Origin: Ferrimonas balearica DSM 9799
GTDB lineage: Bacteria > Pseudomonadota > Gammaproteobacteria > Enterobacterales > Shewanellaceae
DNA: 64,000 nucleotides
Assembly: GCF_000148645.1 (NCBI RefSeq)
Contig: NC_014541.1
Span: forward strand, 2,565,139 to 2,629,138
Direction: 5' to 3'
How positions within the stretch are numbered: position 1 is the first letter of the stretch; the number at the start of each line of letters is the position of its first letter. Under the pieces are notes generated by a model, which saw only the letters and a list, made by a program, of their open reading frames with translations, did not search any database and was not told the origin of the DNA. The translations under genes were made by a program, and so were the position numbers. Shown in pieces: positions 1 to 7,790 of this stretch.

Positions 1-1641
1 CTCGTCAATCAGGTACTCGGCCGCCGCGTAGTAGTCATCAAACACGTTCTGCTTGTTGCCACGCATGCCGCCCTGGTGCCAGTGCAGGCCATACTCACCG
101 CCGCCACGCAGGTTAGGCACCGCGTAGACGCCGCCCATGTCCAGCCAGGCGATGGTGGCCGGGGAGAAGCGCGGGGTGACAGAGACATTGAAGCCGCCGT
201 AAGCGTACAGCAGGGTCGGGTTGTCGCCGTCCTTCTCCAGCCCCTTCTTGTAGGTGATCAGCATCGGCACGCGGGTGCCGTCTTTGCTGGTGTAGAACAC
301 CTGCTCAGAAACGTACTGCTCCGGATCAAACGCCACCTCGGGCAGACGGTGCGCATGCACCGCATCGCCGTCGAAGTCGTAGCGGTACACCCCGGCCGGG
401 TGGATGGTGGAGTTAAAGGAGAAGTACAGGCTGGTGTCGCTGCGACGGCCGGTCAGGCCCACGACGCGGCCCGCACCGGGCAGGTCGAGGTGGTGCTGAG
501 CTTTACCATCCAGGCCATACACCATCACATCGGCCAGCACGTCTTTGAGGCGTACCACGACGAAGTGGTCATTCACCAGCTTGACGCTGTCGATGGGGGA
601 AGCGGTTTCCGCCACCAGGGTTTGCCAGTTGGCGCTGGCCGGCTTGTTGATGTCCATGGCAACAATGCGGCCATTGGGGGCATCCAGATCGGTTTTGAAG
701 TAGTAGCGGTCACCGTCGTTACCGAGGAAACCCACTTCCGCCACCAGCTCATCCACCAGCGGTTTCACATCACCGGTTTTCAGATCTTTCAGGAACACGC
801 GGTTGCGGCGGTCAGTGCCCTGCCAGACGCTGATCACCAGATGCTGGCCGTCGTCGGTCAGGGTCGGGGAGAAGCCCCACTCGGGCTGGTCCGGACGCTC
901 ATACACCAGGGTGTCGGCACTCTGGGCTTCACCCCTCTTGTGGAAGAACAGCTTCTGGGCGCGGTTGACCTCCTCCAGCTTGCCCTCCCCTTCCGGGGCA
1001 TCGTAACGGGCGTACCAGACGCCGCTGCTGTCTTCGTTCCACTGCGGGGTGGAGAACTTGATCCACTCCAGCGGCTCACCCAGCACCTTGCCATCGGCGA
1101 TGCGGATAAAGTGCCACTGCTGCCAGTCGGAACCAGACTGGGAAACGCCGTAACCCAGAGTGTTGCCATCGGGGCTGACAGAGATGCCGCTCAGGGCAAC
1201 GGTGCCATCTTCGGACAGAGTATTGGGGTCAAGTAGCACACGGGCGTCTGCGCCCGGCTTGTCCTTAACGTACATCACGGACTGGCTCTGCAGGCCGTCG
1301 TTACGGAAGAAGAACTCCCGCTCCCCTTTAAAGAACGGGGCCCCCACCTTCTCGTAGTTCCACAGTTCACTGATGCGGTTCTCAATCACATCGCGGTTGG
1401 GGATCGCCGCCAGAATGCCATCACCGTAGGCGCGCTGGGCTTCAACCCAGGCCTGGGTCTGGGCCTGCTGCGGGTCTTCCAGGTAGCGGTATGGGTCCGC
1501 CACCGCCTGGCCGTGCAGTTGCTCCACGACCGGGCCACGAGGGCTGTCCGGCGCCCCGGCAGGCGCATCGGGCTGGGCGCTCTGACACCCCGCCAACAGC
1601 GCCGCAACCGCCAGGGTGCTCCACTTAGTCTTACTTAACAT
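1..1641 (-). CDS. Prolyl oligopeptidase family lipoprotein, S9A (3' end outside window)
   Basis: Serine peptidase that cleaves short peptides after proline. 547 residues are visible. The start ATG at 1641 opens a lipoprotein signal (LLAGC, Cys19), so the enzyme is probably membrane-anchored on the periplasmic side. The family hallmark DPYRYLED lies at residues 49-56, where the alpha/beta-hydrolase domain begins before the beta-propeller. Residues 521-547 carry WHQGGMRGNKQNVFDD and an AAEYLI-like stretch, which in this family directly precede the GGSNGG nucleophile motif. The catalytic Ser, Asp and His therefore lie beyond the left edge and cannot be checked. It is transcribed away from the flagellar cluster and appears to stand alone. 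Confidence 0.93.
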   Translation of the reverse strand, partial: MLSKTKWSTLAVAALLAGCQSAQPDAPAGAPDSPRGPVVEQLHGQAVADPYRYLEDPQQAQTQAWVEAQRAYGDGILAAIPNRDVIENRISELWNYEKVGAPFFKGEREFFFRNDGLQSQSVMYVKDKPGADARVLLDPNTLSEDGTVALSGISVSPDGNTLGYGVSQSGSDWQQWHFIRIADGKVLGEPLEWIKFSTPQWNEDSSGVWYARYDAPEGEGKLEEVNRAQKLFFHKRGEAQSADTLVYERPDQPEWGFSPTLTDDGQHLVISVWQGTDRRNRVFLKDLKTGDVKPLVDELVAEVGFLGNDGDRYYFKTDLDAPNGRIVAMDINKPASANWQTLVAETASPIDSVKLVNDHFVVVRLKDVLADVMVYGLDGKAQHHLDLPGAGRVVGLTGRRSDTSLYFSFNSTIHPAGVYRYDFDGDAVHAHRLPEVAFDPEQYVSEQVFYTSKDGTRVPMLITYKKGLEKDGDNPTLLYAYGGFNVSVTPRFSPATIAWLDMGGVYAVPNLRGGGEYGLHWHQGGMRGNKQNVFDDYYAAAEYLIDE

Positions 1642-1960
1642 GCTGTTACGACTCCCTGTGTTGTTGTTATGTATCGCGTAATGTAAACGGCGTCACTCTA
1701 ACCATCCCCCATAGGCGGGATCAACTCACCGATGCAAGAGACACAGCGCACAAACTAGATTTTTTTGGCCAACCCGGGCACAGCGCAGCGCCAAAAAAAG
1801 CGCCCAACCGACGAAAAAGCCGTCGACACCCACCGTCGATACGGGATTTAAAGCGAGCTACCGGTAGTTTTTCCGAATTGTTCCCATCCCGTTTACATCA
1901 CCACACTAAATTAGTTTTTCTAATTCGAATTTGGAATTTTTCTAGTTTGATGGCAACGGG

Positions 1961-2135
1961 GGTGCTCCATAGAATAGGCCCTGTTTTCGGAACATATCGG
2001 CATACGCCGCCCAAATCCGACGTTCCCGAAGCCTAAGCACCTTCGAGAATGTTCCCTGGTTCTTTTGCTTAACTTCCTTCTTAGATTGTTGATTGCATTC
2101 AATCTTACCCGCTGAATTTCGGCGGGTTTTTTTTT
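1961..2135 (+). ncRNA. Candidate structured small RNA (unrecognised)
   Basis: The gap 1642-2106 has no convincing gene, but this part folds back on itself. GGTGCT at 1961-1966 pairs with AGCACC at 2036-2041, TAGGC at 1975-1979 with GCCTA at 2031-2035, TTCGG at 1986-1990 with CCGAA at 2026-2030, and CGG at 1998-2000 with CCG at 2017-2019. A plus-strand terminator follows at 2107-2135 although no plus-strand gene precedes it. It does not match 6S, tmRNA or GcvB as I know them. On the other strand a frame ending at 1942 reads protein-like (RERRIWAAYADMFRKQG) but has no ATG after the terminator, so a small peptide gene on the minus strand is the alternative. The AT-rich part 1740-1960 shows nothing else. 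Confidence 0.3.
2107..2135 (+). terminator. Rho-independent terminator, plus strand
   Basis: ACCCGC / GCGGGT stem (2107-2112 and 2122-2127) with an 8-9 base loop, followed by a run of nine T on the plus strand. No T run follows on the minus strand, so it is one-directional. The only upstream plus-strand sequence is the folded region at 1961-2041. Confidence 0.7.
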
Positions 2136-2161
2136 GCCTGTTCACCAGCCCCACCAGAGGC

Positions 2162-2188
2162 AAAAAAACGCACGGCAAGCCGTGCGTT
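2162..2188 (-). terminator. Terminator of the lateral motor operon
   Basis: Perfect 10-bp inverted repeat AACGCACGGC / GCCGTGCGTT separated by two bases. It is followed on the minus strand by seven T. It lies 31 bases past the stop of the last gene of the fliD-to-motB operon. Confidence 0.88.
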
Positions 2189-2218
2189 TCTGTGCGGTAG
2201 TCGATGGGTTCGCAGCGC

Positions 2219-2503
2219 TTAGCGGAAAAAGAACACGTATCCCAGCAAGGCGAATGACACCAGGGCGGCGAACACCACCGGATAGAGCAGATAGCCGTCG
2301 CTGGAACGACGCGCCCGGATAAAGCACAACTTCATCAGCAGCACGTTGTACGCCACCACCAGCAGCGCAATCGCGCTGCTGTAGAGAAAGCTGAGCGAAT
2401 CCACCACCAGCATCACCCCGGCCAACAACAGCCAGTCGCCGACGATCAGGTATAGAAAATATTTCTGCAGTTTATCCGGACCATGCCGCTGAAATTGGCT
2501 CAT
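2219..2503 (-). CDS. Small three-helix inner-membrane protein, unknown function
   Basis: 94 residues that I do not recognise as a named family. A short charged N-terminus (HGPDKLQK) is followed by three hydrophobic segments at about residues 15-34, 38-57 and 72-93. A basic loop (RARRSSDG) lies between the second and third. The ATG overlaps the stop of the upstream PilZ gene by four bases (ATGA), so the two are translationally coupled. It is the last gene of the motor operon, just before a strong terminator. The position suggests a link to the stator or to c-di-GMP control of it. That link is inference from context only. Confidence 0.75.
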   Translation of the reverse strand: MSQFQRHGPDKLQKYFLYLIVGDWLLLAGVMLVVDSLSFLYSSAIALLVVAYNVLLMKLCFIRARRSSDGYLLYPVVFAALVSFALLGYVFFFR

Positions 2504-2898
2504 CGTCCATCCCTCTTACTCTTCAGCCGGCTGATGGCGGAATACAGTGCCAACAGCTGGTCTTGCTCCATCGCTTGCCAACGCAACCCATAAAAATGCA
2601 ACGCCCCCTGCACCGGGCTTTTCCGCACCACCTTGCAGGGCATGGACAGTTCACCCACCTCCAGCTGCAACACGCTGTCCATCGCCAGCGGTGCCGCGCT
2701 GATCAGGCCGCATCCACCGACACTGACGTCTTTCAGCGAACCGATGCCCAGCACCTTATCGCGCAGCCAGTGTGGCTTAACCAACCGAGCCGGGATGCCG
2801 TCACAGGCCAGCACCAGTGGCTGCTCCGGATCCCGACGCAGGGACAAACGAGCGTGTTCGCGCCGATTGTCCTGTTCTACTTCGATGTCGTGACTCAC
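2500..2898 (-). CDS. PilZ-domain protein (c-di-GMP binding), lateral motor operon
   Basis: 132 residues. Both PilZ signatures are present: RxxxR (Arg13-Glu-His-Ala-Arg17) and DxSxxG (Asp57-Val-Ser59-Val-Gly-Gly62), which together bind cyclic di-GMP. There is only one PilZ domain and no N-terminal YcgR-N domain, so it is not a classic full-length YcgR. It overlaps the end of motB/lafU by four bases and is followed by a small membrane protein. A PilZ gene directly downstream of the stator genes suggests a brake or curb on the lateral motor, as YcgR does in enterics. That role is inferred, not shown by the sequence. Confidence 0.85.
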   Translation of the reverse strand: MSHDIEVEQDNRREHARLSLRRDPEQPLVLACDGIPARLVKPHWLRDKVLGIGSLKDVSVGGCGLISAAPLAMDSVLQLEVGELSMPCKVVRKSPVQGALHFYGLRWQAMEQDQLLALYSAISRLKSKRDGR

Positions 2899-3881
2899 TG
2901 GCTGACCTCGGCGTAGCGCCCCCGTGGCCGATTCGCCTCAGCACCCTGCTGAGCAACCGGTACCGGTTTGCCATCGGGGACCCCAAACAGCCCTCTCAGC
3001 TCGTCTTCCGCCTTGTGGGTCAACACCATCAGTTCTATCCGACGGTTGGCGCTGGATCGCGGGTCGCTGGGTTCCACCGGCACCTGATCAGCCATGCCCA
3101 CCACATTGAAGAACTGGTTACGGCCTACCCCACCAAACTCCAGGGCACGACGCGCTTCCAGTGCTCGCTCACTGGACAGCTCCCAGTTGCTGCTGTCGTT
3201 GGAGCGGAAGTGGGTGGAGTCGGTATGGCCGGACACCATCAGGGGGTTTTGCACCTGTTTCAGCAGCGGCGCCAGCGAGAACAGCAGGTCCTCAAAATAG
3301 GGCGTCATCCGGCTGCTGCCACGGGCGAACATAAACTGCTGCAGGTTATCCCGAATCAGGATCTTAAGTCCCTGGGGCACCACCTGAATGGCGACGTTAT
3401 CGGCGATCTCAGACTGGGCGATGATCTTGCCCGCTTCCCGCGCCAGCACCTCCAGTTGAGCCTGGGTTTCCACCGGCCCGGGCAGCAGGCTGGTCAGGGT
3501 ATCGCCCTGCCCGGCCGAAGCACCGCGCTCCCCTTTAGGGATCTGATTCACCATGGCGGGTCCGGCCCGCTGCACACCGGTGCCGGTGGCGGGCATGACG
3601 GCCTCGGTCATCGACAGCGTGCCATCCAGCTCCAGAATGTGCGGACGATTGGAATCCCAGCTGCCACCGCTGCTGGATTCCAGCAGGGTTTCGCCGGTCA
3701 GAGCCTGAACAATGGAGGCGCGCTCCTGTTTATCCGCCACCTGGACCAGCCAGAGCACCAGGAACAACGCCATCATCGCCAGGGTAAAGTCGGCAAAGGC
3801 CACCTTCCAGGCGCCCCCTGCCTTAGCCCGCTTGCCGCCCAGAGAGCGGCTGCGAACCACCACCACCTCATGGCCTGCCAT
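2895..3881 (-). CDS. lafU: Lateral flagellar stator protein LafU (MotB family)
   Basis: 328 residues; peptidoglycan-anchored half of the ion-driven stator. A basic N-terminus precedes a single transmembrane helix (about residues 27-48) with the ion-carrying aspartate Asp31 in VAFADFTLAMMALF. The helix sequence resembles proton-type MotB/LafU rather than sodium-type PomB. A C-terminal OmpA-like domain (about 205-290) has the SGHTDST and ANRRIEL peptidoglycan-binding motifs. The start overlaps the stop of motA by one base. Both stator genes sit at the end of the operon that starts with fliD, as lafT-lafU do in Vibrio lateral systems. Confidence 0.93.
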   Translation of the reverse strand: MAGHEVVVVRSRSLGGKRAKAGGAWKVAFADFTLAMMALFLVLWLVQVADKQERASIVQALTGETLLESSSGGSWDSNRPHILELDGTLSMTEAVMPATGTGVQRAGPAMVNQIPKGERGASAGQGDTLTSLLPGPVETQAQLEVLAREAGKIIAQSEIADNVAIQVVPQGLKILIRDNLQQFMFARGSSRMTPYFEDLLFSLAPLLKQVQNPLMVSGHTDSTHFRSNDSSNWELSSERALEARRALEFGGVGRNQFFNVVGMADQVPVEPSDPRSSANRRIELMVLTHKAEDELRGLFGVPDGKPVPVAQQGAEANRPRGRYAEVSQ

Positions 3882-4738
3882 CAGCGCTGCTCCTCAACCA
3901 GGTAGCGTTCCAGCTGCAGGAAGCTGGGGCGGTTCTCCTCCTGAATCAGGCGGCGACCGGCGTCCAGCGCCAGCAGCGGCTGCTTGCCCGCCTGCTGCGC
4001 CACCAGAATCGCCTTAACGCAATGCAACTGGGCGATGCGGCGGTCGATAAGGTGCGCCATCGCCGAGGCCGCCGGTTCGAACAGGCAGTAGCAGGCGAAC
4101 ACCCCCATAAAGGTGCCCACCAGTGCCGCCGCGACGTGCACGCCGATCATGGTCAGCGGGCCATCAATGGCGCCCATGGTGATGATGATGCCCATCACCG
4201 CCGCCAAAATGCCGAAGCCGGGCAAGGCTTCGCCGGTGCGATGCATGGCGTGGGAGGGACGCATCCGGTCCTCCTGCAGGCGGTGGATCTCCTCCTCCAT
4301 CAGGTGCTGGAACTCGTGGGCGGTCAGTTTGCCCATCGATTGCAGACGCAGGTTGTCGACCAGAAAACTGAGCAGCATGGGCTGGCGCAGCACCGCCGGG
4401 TAGGTCAGGAAGATGGAGCTCTCAAACGGCTTTTCAATGTGCTCGTCCAGCACCTTGAGGCCGTTCATGCGGATCTGGTTCATCAGCGTGTTCATCAGGC
4501 CGAACAGCTGGGGGTACAGCTCCGGGTCCTCTTTTTCGCTGGTGACGATGCCGCGCAGTTGGGCCAGGGTGTCACGCAGTACCGGCATCGGGTTGGAGAT
4601 GATGTAGGAGCCGATCGCCGCCCCCATGACGATCACCACCTCCGCCGGTTGCCACAACGCCGCCAGTTGGCCCTTGGCCAGCAGGAAGCCACCAAATACC
4701 GAGGCGATAACGGTCAATAGGCCAAAAAACTTCAACAT
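3881..4738 (-). CDS. lafT: Lateral flagellar stator protein LafT (MotA family)
   Basis: 285 residues, the usual MotA length. Four transmembrane helices are visible: two at the N-terminus (about 4-22 and 33-50) and two near residues 170-225 (LPGFGILAAVMGIII and AALVGTFMGVFACY). The large cytoplasmic loop between the pairs contacts FliG. It forms the ion channel with the LafU product, whose gene overlaps the stop codon. It begins ten bases after the sigma factor gene, in the same transcript. Confidence 0.94.
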   Translation of the reverse strand: MLKFFGLLTVIASVFGGFLLAKGQLAALWQPAEVVIVMGAAIGSYIISNPMPVLRDTLAQLRGIVTSEKEDPELYPQLFGLMNTLMNQIRMNGLKVLDEHIEKPFESSIFLTYPAVLRQPMLLSFLVDNLRLQSMGKLTAHEFQHLMEEEIHRLQEDRMRPSHAMHRTGEALPGFGILAAVMGIIITMGAIDGPLTMIGVHVAAALVGTFMGVFACYCLFEPAASAMAHLIDRRIAQLHCVKAILVAQQAGKQPLLALDAGRRLIQEENRPSFLQLERYLVEEQR

Positions 4739-4748
4739 GGGTATTTCC

Positions 4749-5477
4749 TTACTGATCCTGTTCCCAATCCTGATAGATCGCTTTGAGCTGTTTCACGGCA
4801 TGCTTATGCAGCTGGCAGATCCGCGATTCGGTCAAGCCCAGGGTCAGGGCGATCTCTTTGAGGTTCAGTTCGTGTTGGTAGTAGAGCGACAGCACCAGCT
4901 GTTCCCGTTGGTTGAGCTTGCCCAGAGCACTGGCGAGGGTGCGATGGCGCTGGAACCGTTCGGTCTCATTGCCCTCCTGCTCCAGGCTGGCGCCGGCACC
5001 GAGCAGCTCATCAAGGCTCTGCAGTGACTCGGCCTGAGAGGCGTAGAGCCGCTCCCGGTATTGCTCCAGGCTCAGGGACAGCGCATCGGCCACCTCCTGA
5101 TCGTGGGGCGGGCGCCCCAACTCCCGGGTTAACCGGCGCACCGTGTCATTAAGCTCATGGGATTGCTGGCGCAATTGGCGCGGTCGCCAATCCTGACGCC
5201 GCAGCTCATCGAGAATGGCGCCACGAATGCGCAGACTGGCAAAGGCGATAAAACCATTGTCCGGTTCACCGGGATAACGACGCAGGGCATCCAGCAGGGC
5301 CATCAAGCCGATCTGCTCCATGTCCTCCGGCCCCATCATCGGGCCACAGTGGCTGCGCAGCTGGCCCATGGCCCGCTTGACCAGGGGCAGGTACTGGCGC
5401 AGGTAGTGGTTTTCGTCGTGTGCCCGACCGGTGGCAGTGGCCACCGGCTCCTGATAGGCGTGTTCGGTCTGCAGCAT
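4749..5477 (-). CDS. lafS: Flagellar sigma factor sigma28 (FliA/LafS)
   Basis: 242 residues; directs RNA polymerase to late flagellar promoters and is held by the anti-sigma factor FlgM (21921-22199). Region 2 is at about 20-95 (RQYLPLVKRAMGQL, GFIAFASLRIRGAILDELR), with the FliA-type DELRRQDWRPR junction. Region 3 follows, and region 4 with its helix-turn-helix is at about 185-235 (LGLTESRICQLHKHAVKQL). Region 1 is absent, as expected for a group 3 sigma. Its location inside the filament/motor operon is typical of lateral systems (lafS); polar systems keep fliA next to flhFG. Confidence 0.94.
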   Translation of the reverse strand: MLQTEHAYQEPVATATGRAHDENHYLRQYLPLVKRAMGQLRSHCGPMMGPEDMEQIGLMALLDALRRYPGEPDNGFIAFASLRIRGAILDELRRQDWRPRQLRQQSHELNDTVRRLTRELGRPPHDQEVADALSLSLEQYRERLYASQAESLQSLDELLGAGASLEQEGNETERFQRHRTLASALGKLNQREQLVLSLYYQHELNLKEIALTLGLTESRICQLHKHAVKQLKAIYQDWEQDQ

Positions 5478-5486
5478 GGGCCGTCC

Positions 5487-5942
5487 TTATTGCACCACGA
5501 GTCGGGTAAACAGCACTTCGTCGATCTGATTGGGGTAGCCGTTGCGTTGCAGGGTGTCGGCCAGCAACACCTTGACCTCGTTCTGCAGGCCATTGAGGTC
5601 CTGCAGCTGGCTCAGCTCTTCGTAGTGTTTCTTGGAAAACAGATGCATCAGCCCGTTGCGCACCAGCGGCTCCGCTTGGGTCAGCACGTCGCTGAACTCT
5701 GCGGATTCACTCTTAATGGCCAGCTCAAGCTGGACATAGTGCTGGTACTGCTCACCGGGAATACTGATGACGAAGCGGTCCAGCTTGTGGAAGTGCGCCG
5801 CTGGGGTCATGGCGGTGCGCTGATCGTCCTGCTGCCACCATTGGGCGGTTTGAGTGCCAGCCCAGTAGCTGCCGCCCGCAACAGCAGCCAGTATCACCAG
5901 GCTGCGGGTCAATTGTTTGCGATTGCTCCCTTGGGAATGCAT
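5487..5942 (-). CDS. fliL: Flagellar basal body-associated protein FliL (LafF)
   Basis: 151 residues. A single N-terminal transmembrane helix (about 11-27) precedes a periplasmic FliL domain with the family pattern around FVISIPGEQYQHYVQLELAI and a conserved C-terminal region ending in VLFTRLVVQ. FliL surrounds the stator plug and supports torque. The gene lies ten bases before fliA and 14 bases after fliK. The order fliK-fliL-fliA-motA-motB equals lafE-F-S-T-U. Confidence 0.88.
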   Translation of the reverse strand: MHSQGSNRKQLTRSLVILAAVAGGSYWAGTQTAQWWQQDDQRTAMTPAAHFHKLDRFVISIPGEQYQHYVQLELAIKSESAEFSDVLTQAEPLVRNGLMHLFSKKHYEELSQLQDLNGLQNEVKVLLADTLQRNGYPNQIDEVLFTRLVVQ

Positions 5943-5956
5943 GTCCTTCTCCTGCC

Positions 5957-7078
5957 CTAGGCCAGGGCATCAATCTGATGGTGGTTACGGTCGTCCGCCG
6001 GGCCAGAAGCCACGCTGGCGGGGTGAATCGAGCTGGCCAGATGCAGGGGGCTGCTGGCGCTGGAATCGCGCTGCTGACGGCCCTCCCCTTCCTGACCCAC
6101 ATCGACGTCCACCTGGCCGCCGTGGCTTTGGCCCAGCTCGTCACGCAACCGCTCGGCGCCGCTTTGCAGCGCTTCACGAACGGTTGGGTTGGCCGCATTG
6201 AGTTGCACGATAAGGCGCTCGCCCTCTAGCCGGACATTGAGTTCAATGCGGCCCAGGTCCGGTGGGTCGAGGCGCAGCTCGGCACTCTTGATCTGTTGTT
6301 CAAACTGGAACCGCAGCTGGTCACGCAGGGGCGTCAGCATCTCGCGGGCCCAGTGCTGAGGTTCCGCCGGCAGGGTCACCGGCCCCCATTGGGGCAACGC
6401 ACGGGCGGCGCTGCTGCTTTGTGTCTGCGCACTGGCCTGTGCCACGGCATTCAGCGTTGCCTGGGCTTCGCTGTGTCGACCGTCACTGGCCTGCGCCGCC
6501 AGACCGGGCGCTTCGGCGGCCGTCAACTGACGCATCGCTGCCAGCAGCTCGGTGTTGCCCAGTCGCAGTTGGCTTGAGGAGGTCGCCAGGCTGTCAATGG
6601 GCAGTGCTGAAGGGCTTTGACCCTTAGCCTGATGGGTCAGGCTGGCCACGGCGTCGGTAACGCTGGCGCCCAACTGAGCGGCCGGGCTGGCCCCACCACT
6701 CACCCGGCTGTCAGCCCGGCCCGGTTCCACCGCTAACGGCACCATCGGGGTCACCGTGGCCGGTTGGCCAACGCCGCCCGGCGCCTGACTGAAGCTCGCC
6801 GGGGTGCTGAGCAACGAGGGCGACTGTGGGCCGTTCGGGTCGACCGGAGTCCGTGCCGACACGGCCGCAGCGTCTTGGGTCACCCCTTGGGCCAGCTGGG
6901 CCGTACCGCGCTGAAGTGGCAGGCCGCTCTGGTGGGCAACCGGGGCCTGAGACGCCGGGCCCGCCAACGGCATCAGCAAGCCGAAGCCATCGGCGCTGGC
7001 GTCGCGCTGGCCTTCACCCGGTTGGGCCATCAGGCTGTCGGACGCATTCGCGCTGGGGGTTGAGGGGAAGATCCGCAC
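5957..7078 (-). CDS. fliK: Flagellar hook-length control protein FliK (LafE)
   Basis: 373 residues from a GTG at 7078. I prefer it because GGAG lies six bases upstream (inside the end of the preceding gene); an earlier GTG at 7090 has no good ribosome site. The N-terminal 240 residues are low-complexity, rich in Ala, Pro, Gln and Ser, and act as the molecular ruler in this family. The C-terminal Flg_hook domain (about 250-345) carries SAELRLDPPDLGRIELNVRL, which binds FlhB and switches export from hook to filament substrates. The partner FlhB is encoded at 34858-35982. Confidence 0.88.
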   Translation of the reverse strand: MRIFPSTPSANASDSLMAQPGEGQRDASADGFGLLMPLAGPASQAPVAHQSGLPLQRGTAQLAQGVTQDAAAVSARTPVDPNGPQSPSLLSTPASFSQAPGGVGQPATVTPMVPLAVEPGRADSRVSGGASPAAQLGASVTDAVASLTHQAKGQSPSALPIDSLATSSSQLRLGNTELLAAMRQLTAAEAPGLAAQASDGRHSEAQATLNAVAQASAQTQSSSAARALPQWGPVTLPAEPQHWAREMLTPLRDQLRFQFEQQIKSAELRLDPPDLGRIELNVRLEGERLIVQLNAANPTVREALQSGAERLRDELGQSHGGQVDVDVGQEGEGRQQRDSSASSPLHLASSIHPASVASGPADDRNHHQIDALA

Positions 7079-7079
7079 C

Positions 7080-7418
7080 TTACTCTCCACTTAACTTGGT
7101 CAGTTCGTAGGCACTGAGGCCTTCCTTGTCCTGGCGCAGCTTGTTCATCCGCCCGGCCAGTTCATCCCGGGCTGAAACCACCTTATGCAGGGCCAGACGA
7201 TGGGCTTCCGCCAGTTGCCGGCGGGCGTGTTGTTCCGCCGGGTCCTGGGCCCTTCCGGCCTGCTCCAGACGCTGCCGCATCGCCATATCGACTTTGCGCA
7301 GCTGGTCCCAGTCCTGTTGCTCCGCGGCGCGGGTCAACAAGCTGGCCAACTTCTGCCACTGCTGACAGCGGCCTCTGACATCCAGGTCAGTTGAGGTTTT
7401 GCCAGCCGTCACGGACAT
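7080..7418 (-). CDS. FliT-like flagellar chaperone (LafD)
   Basis: 112 residues, mostly alpha-helical and charged (WQKLASLLTRAAEQQDWDQL). It has no domain that I can name with certainty. Size, helix content and position directly after fliS are those of fliT/lafD, the export chaperone of the filament cap protein FliD. It overlaps the end of fliS by 32 bases and ends two bases before the fliK GTG. The assignment is mainly by position. Confidence 0.65.
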   Translation of the reverse strand: MSVTAGKTSTDLDVRGRCQQWQKLASLLTRAAEQQDWDQLRKVDMAMRQRLEQAGRAQDPAEQHARRQLAEAHRLALHKVVSARDELAGRMNKLRQDKEGLSAYELTKLSGE

Positions 7419-7767
7419 CGCTGATCACCTTTACTACAGGAACCAGCAGGCTGGCATCGTTCTTCAGGCTGGCCTGAAACAGTTGCTGACTGCAGTAGTC
7501 GTAGAGACGGTGCAGGTTCTGCGCAATCTCACCGCCCTGCTCCAGATCCAGCGCGCTGTCGAGGCCGTGGACGATGTCCAGGCACTTGCCAATGCTGGCG
7601 CCCTTAGCCGCCACGCGCTTGGCATGAAGATGGCCTTCGGCACGGGCCAACTCTTCCAGCAGGCCCTCCAGCAGCATCCGCACCAACTCATGTTGGTTGG
7701 CGGCGGCAGCACGGGCGTTCACGTTGGTGTGCTTATAGGCGTCAAAGGGGCTTTGGTCGCTTAACAT
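7387..7767 (-). CDS. fliS: Flagellin export chaperone FliS (LafC)
   Basis: 126 residues, the standard FliS length. The N-terminal AYKHTNVNARAAAANQHELV matches the conserved tyrosine-containing start of FliS, followed by a four-helix bundle (LLEGLLEELARAEGHL; IVHGLDSALDLEQGGEIAQN; LHRLYDYCSQQLFQASL). It keeps flagellin (LafA) unfolded and escorts it to FlhA. The ATG at 7767 is 23 bases after the fliD stop. Confidence 0.92.
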   Translation of the reverse strand: MLSDQSPFDAYKHTNVNARAAAANQHELVRMLLEGLLEELARAEGHLHAKRVAAKGASIGKCLDIVHGLDSALDLEQGGEIAQNLHRLYDYCSQQLFQASLKNDASLLVPVVKVISDVRDGWQNLN

Positions 7768-7790
7768 GGCGTTCTCAAACGGTTGGTGTG

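Noticed and set aside
76-1236. 386-residue plus-strand frame at the left edge
   Set aside because: It lies opposite the prolyl oligopeptidase and shows only His/Gly/Val-rich antisense composition.
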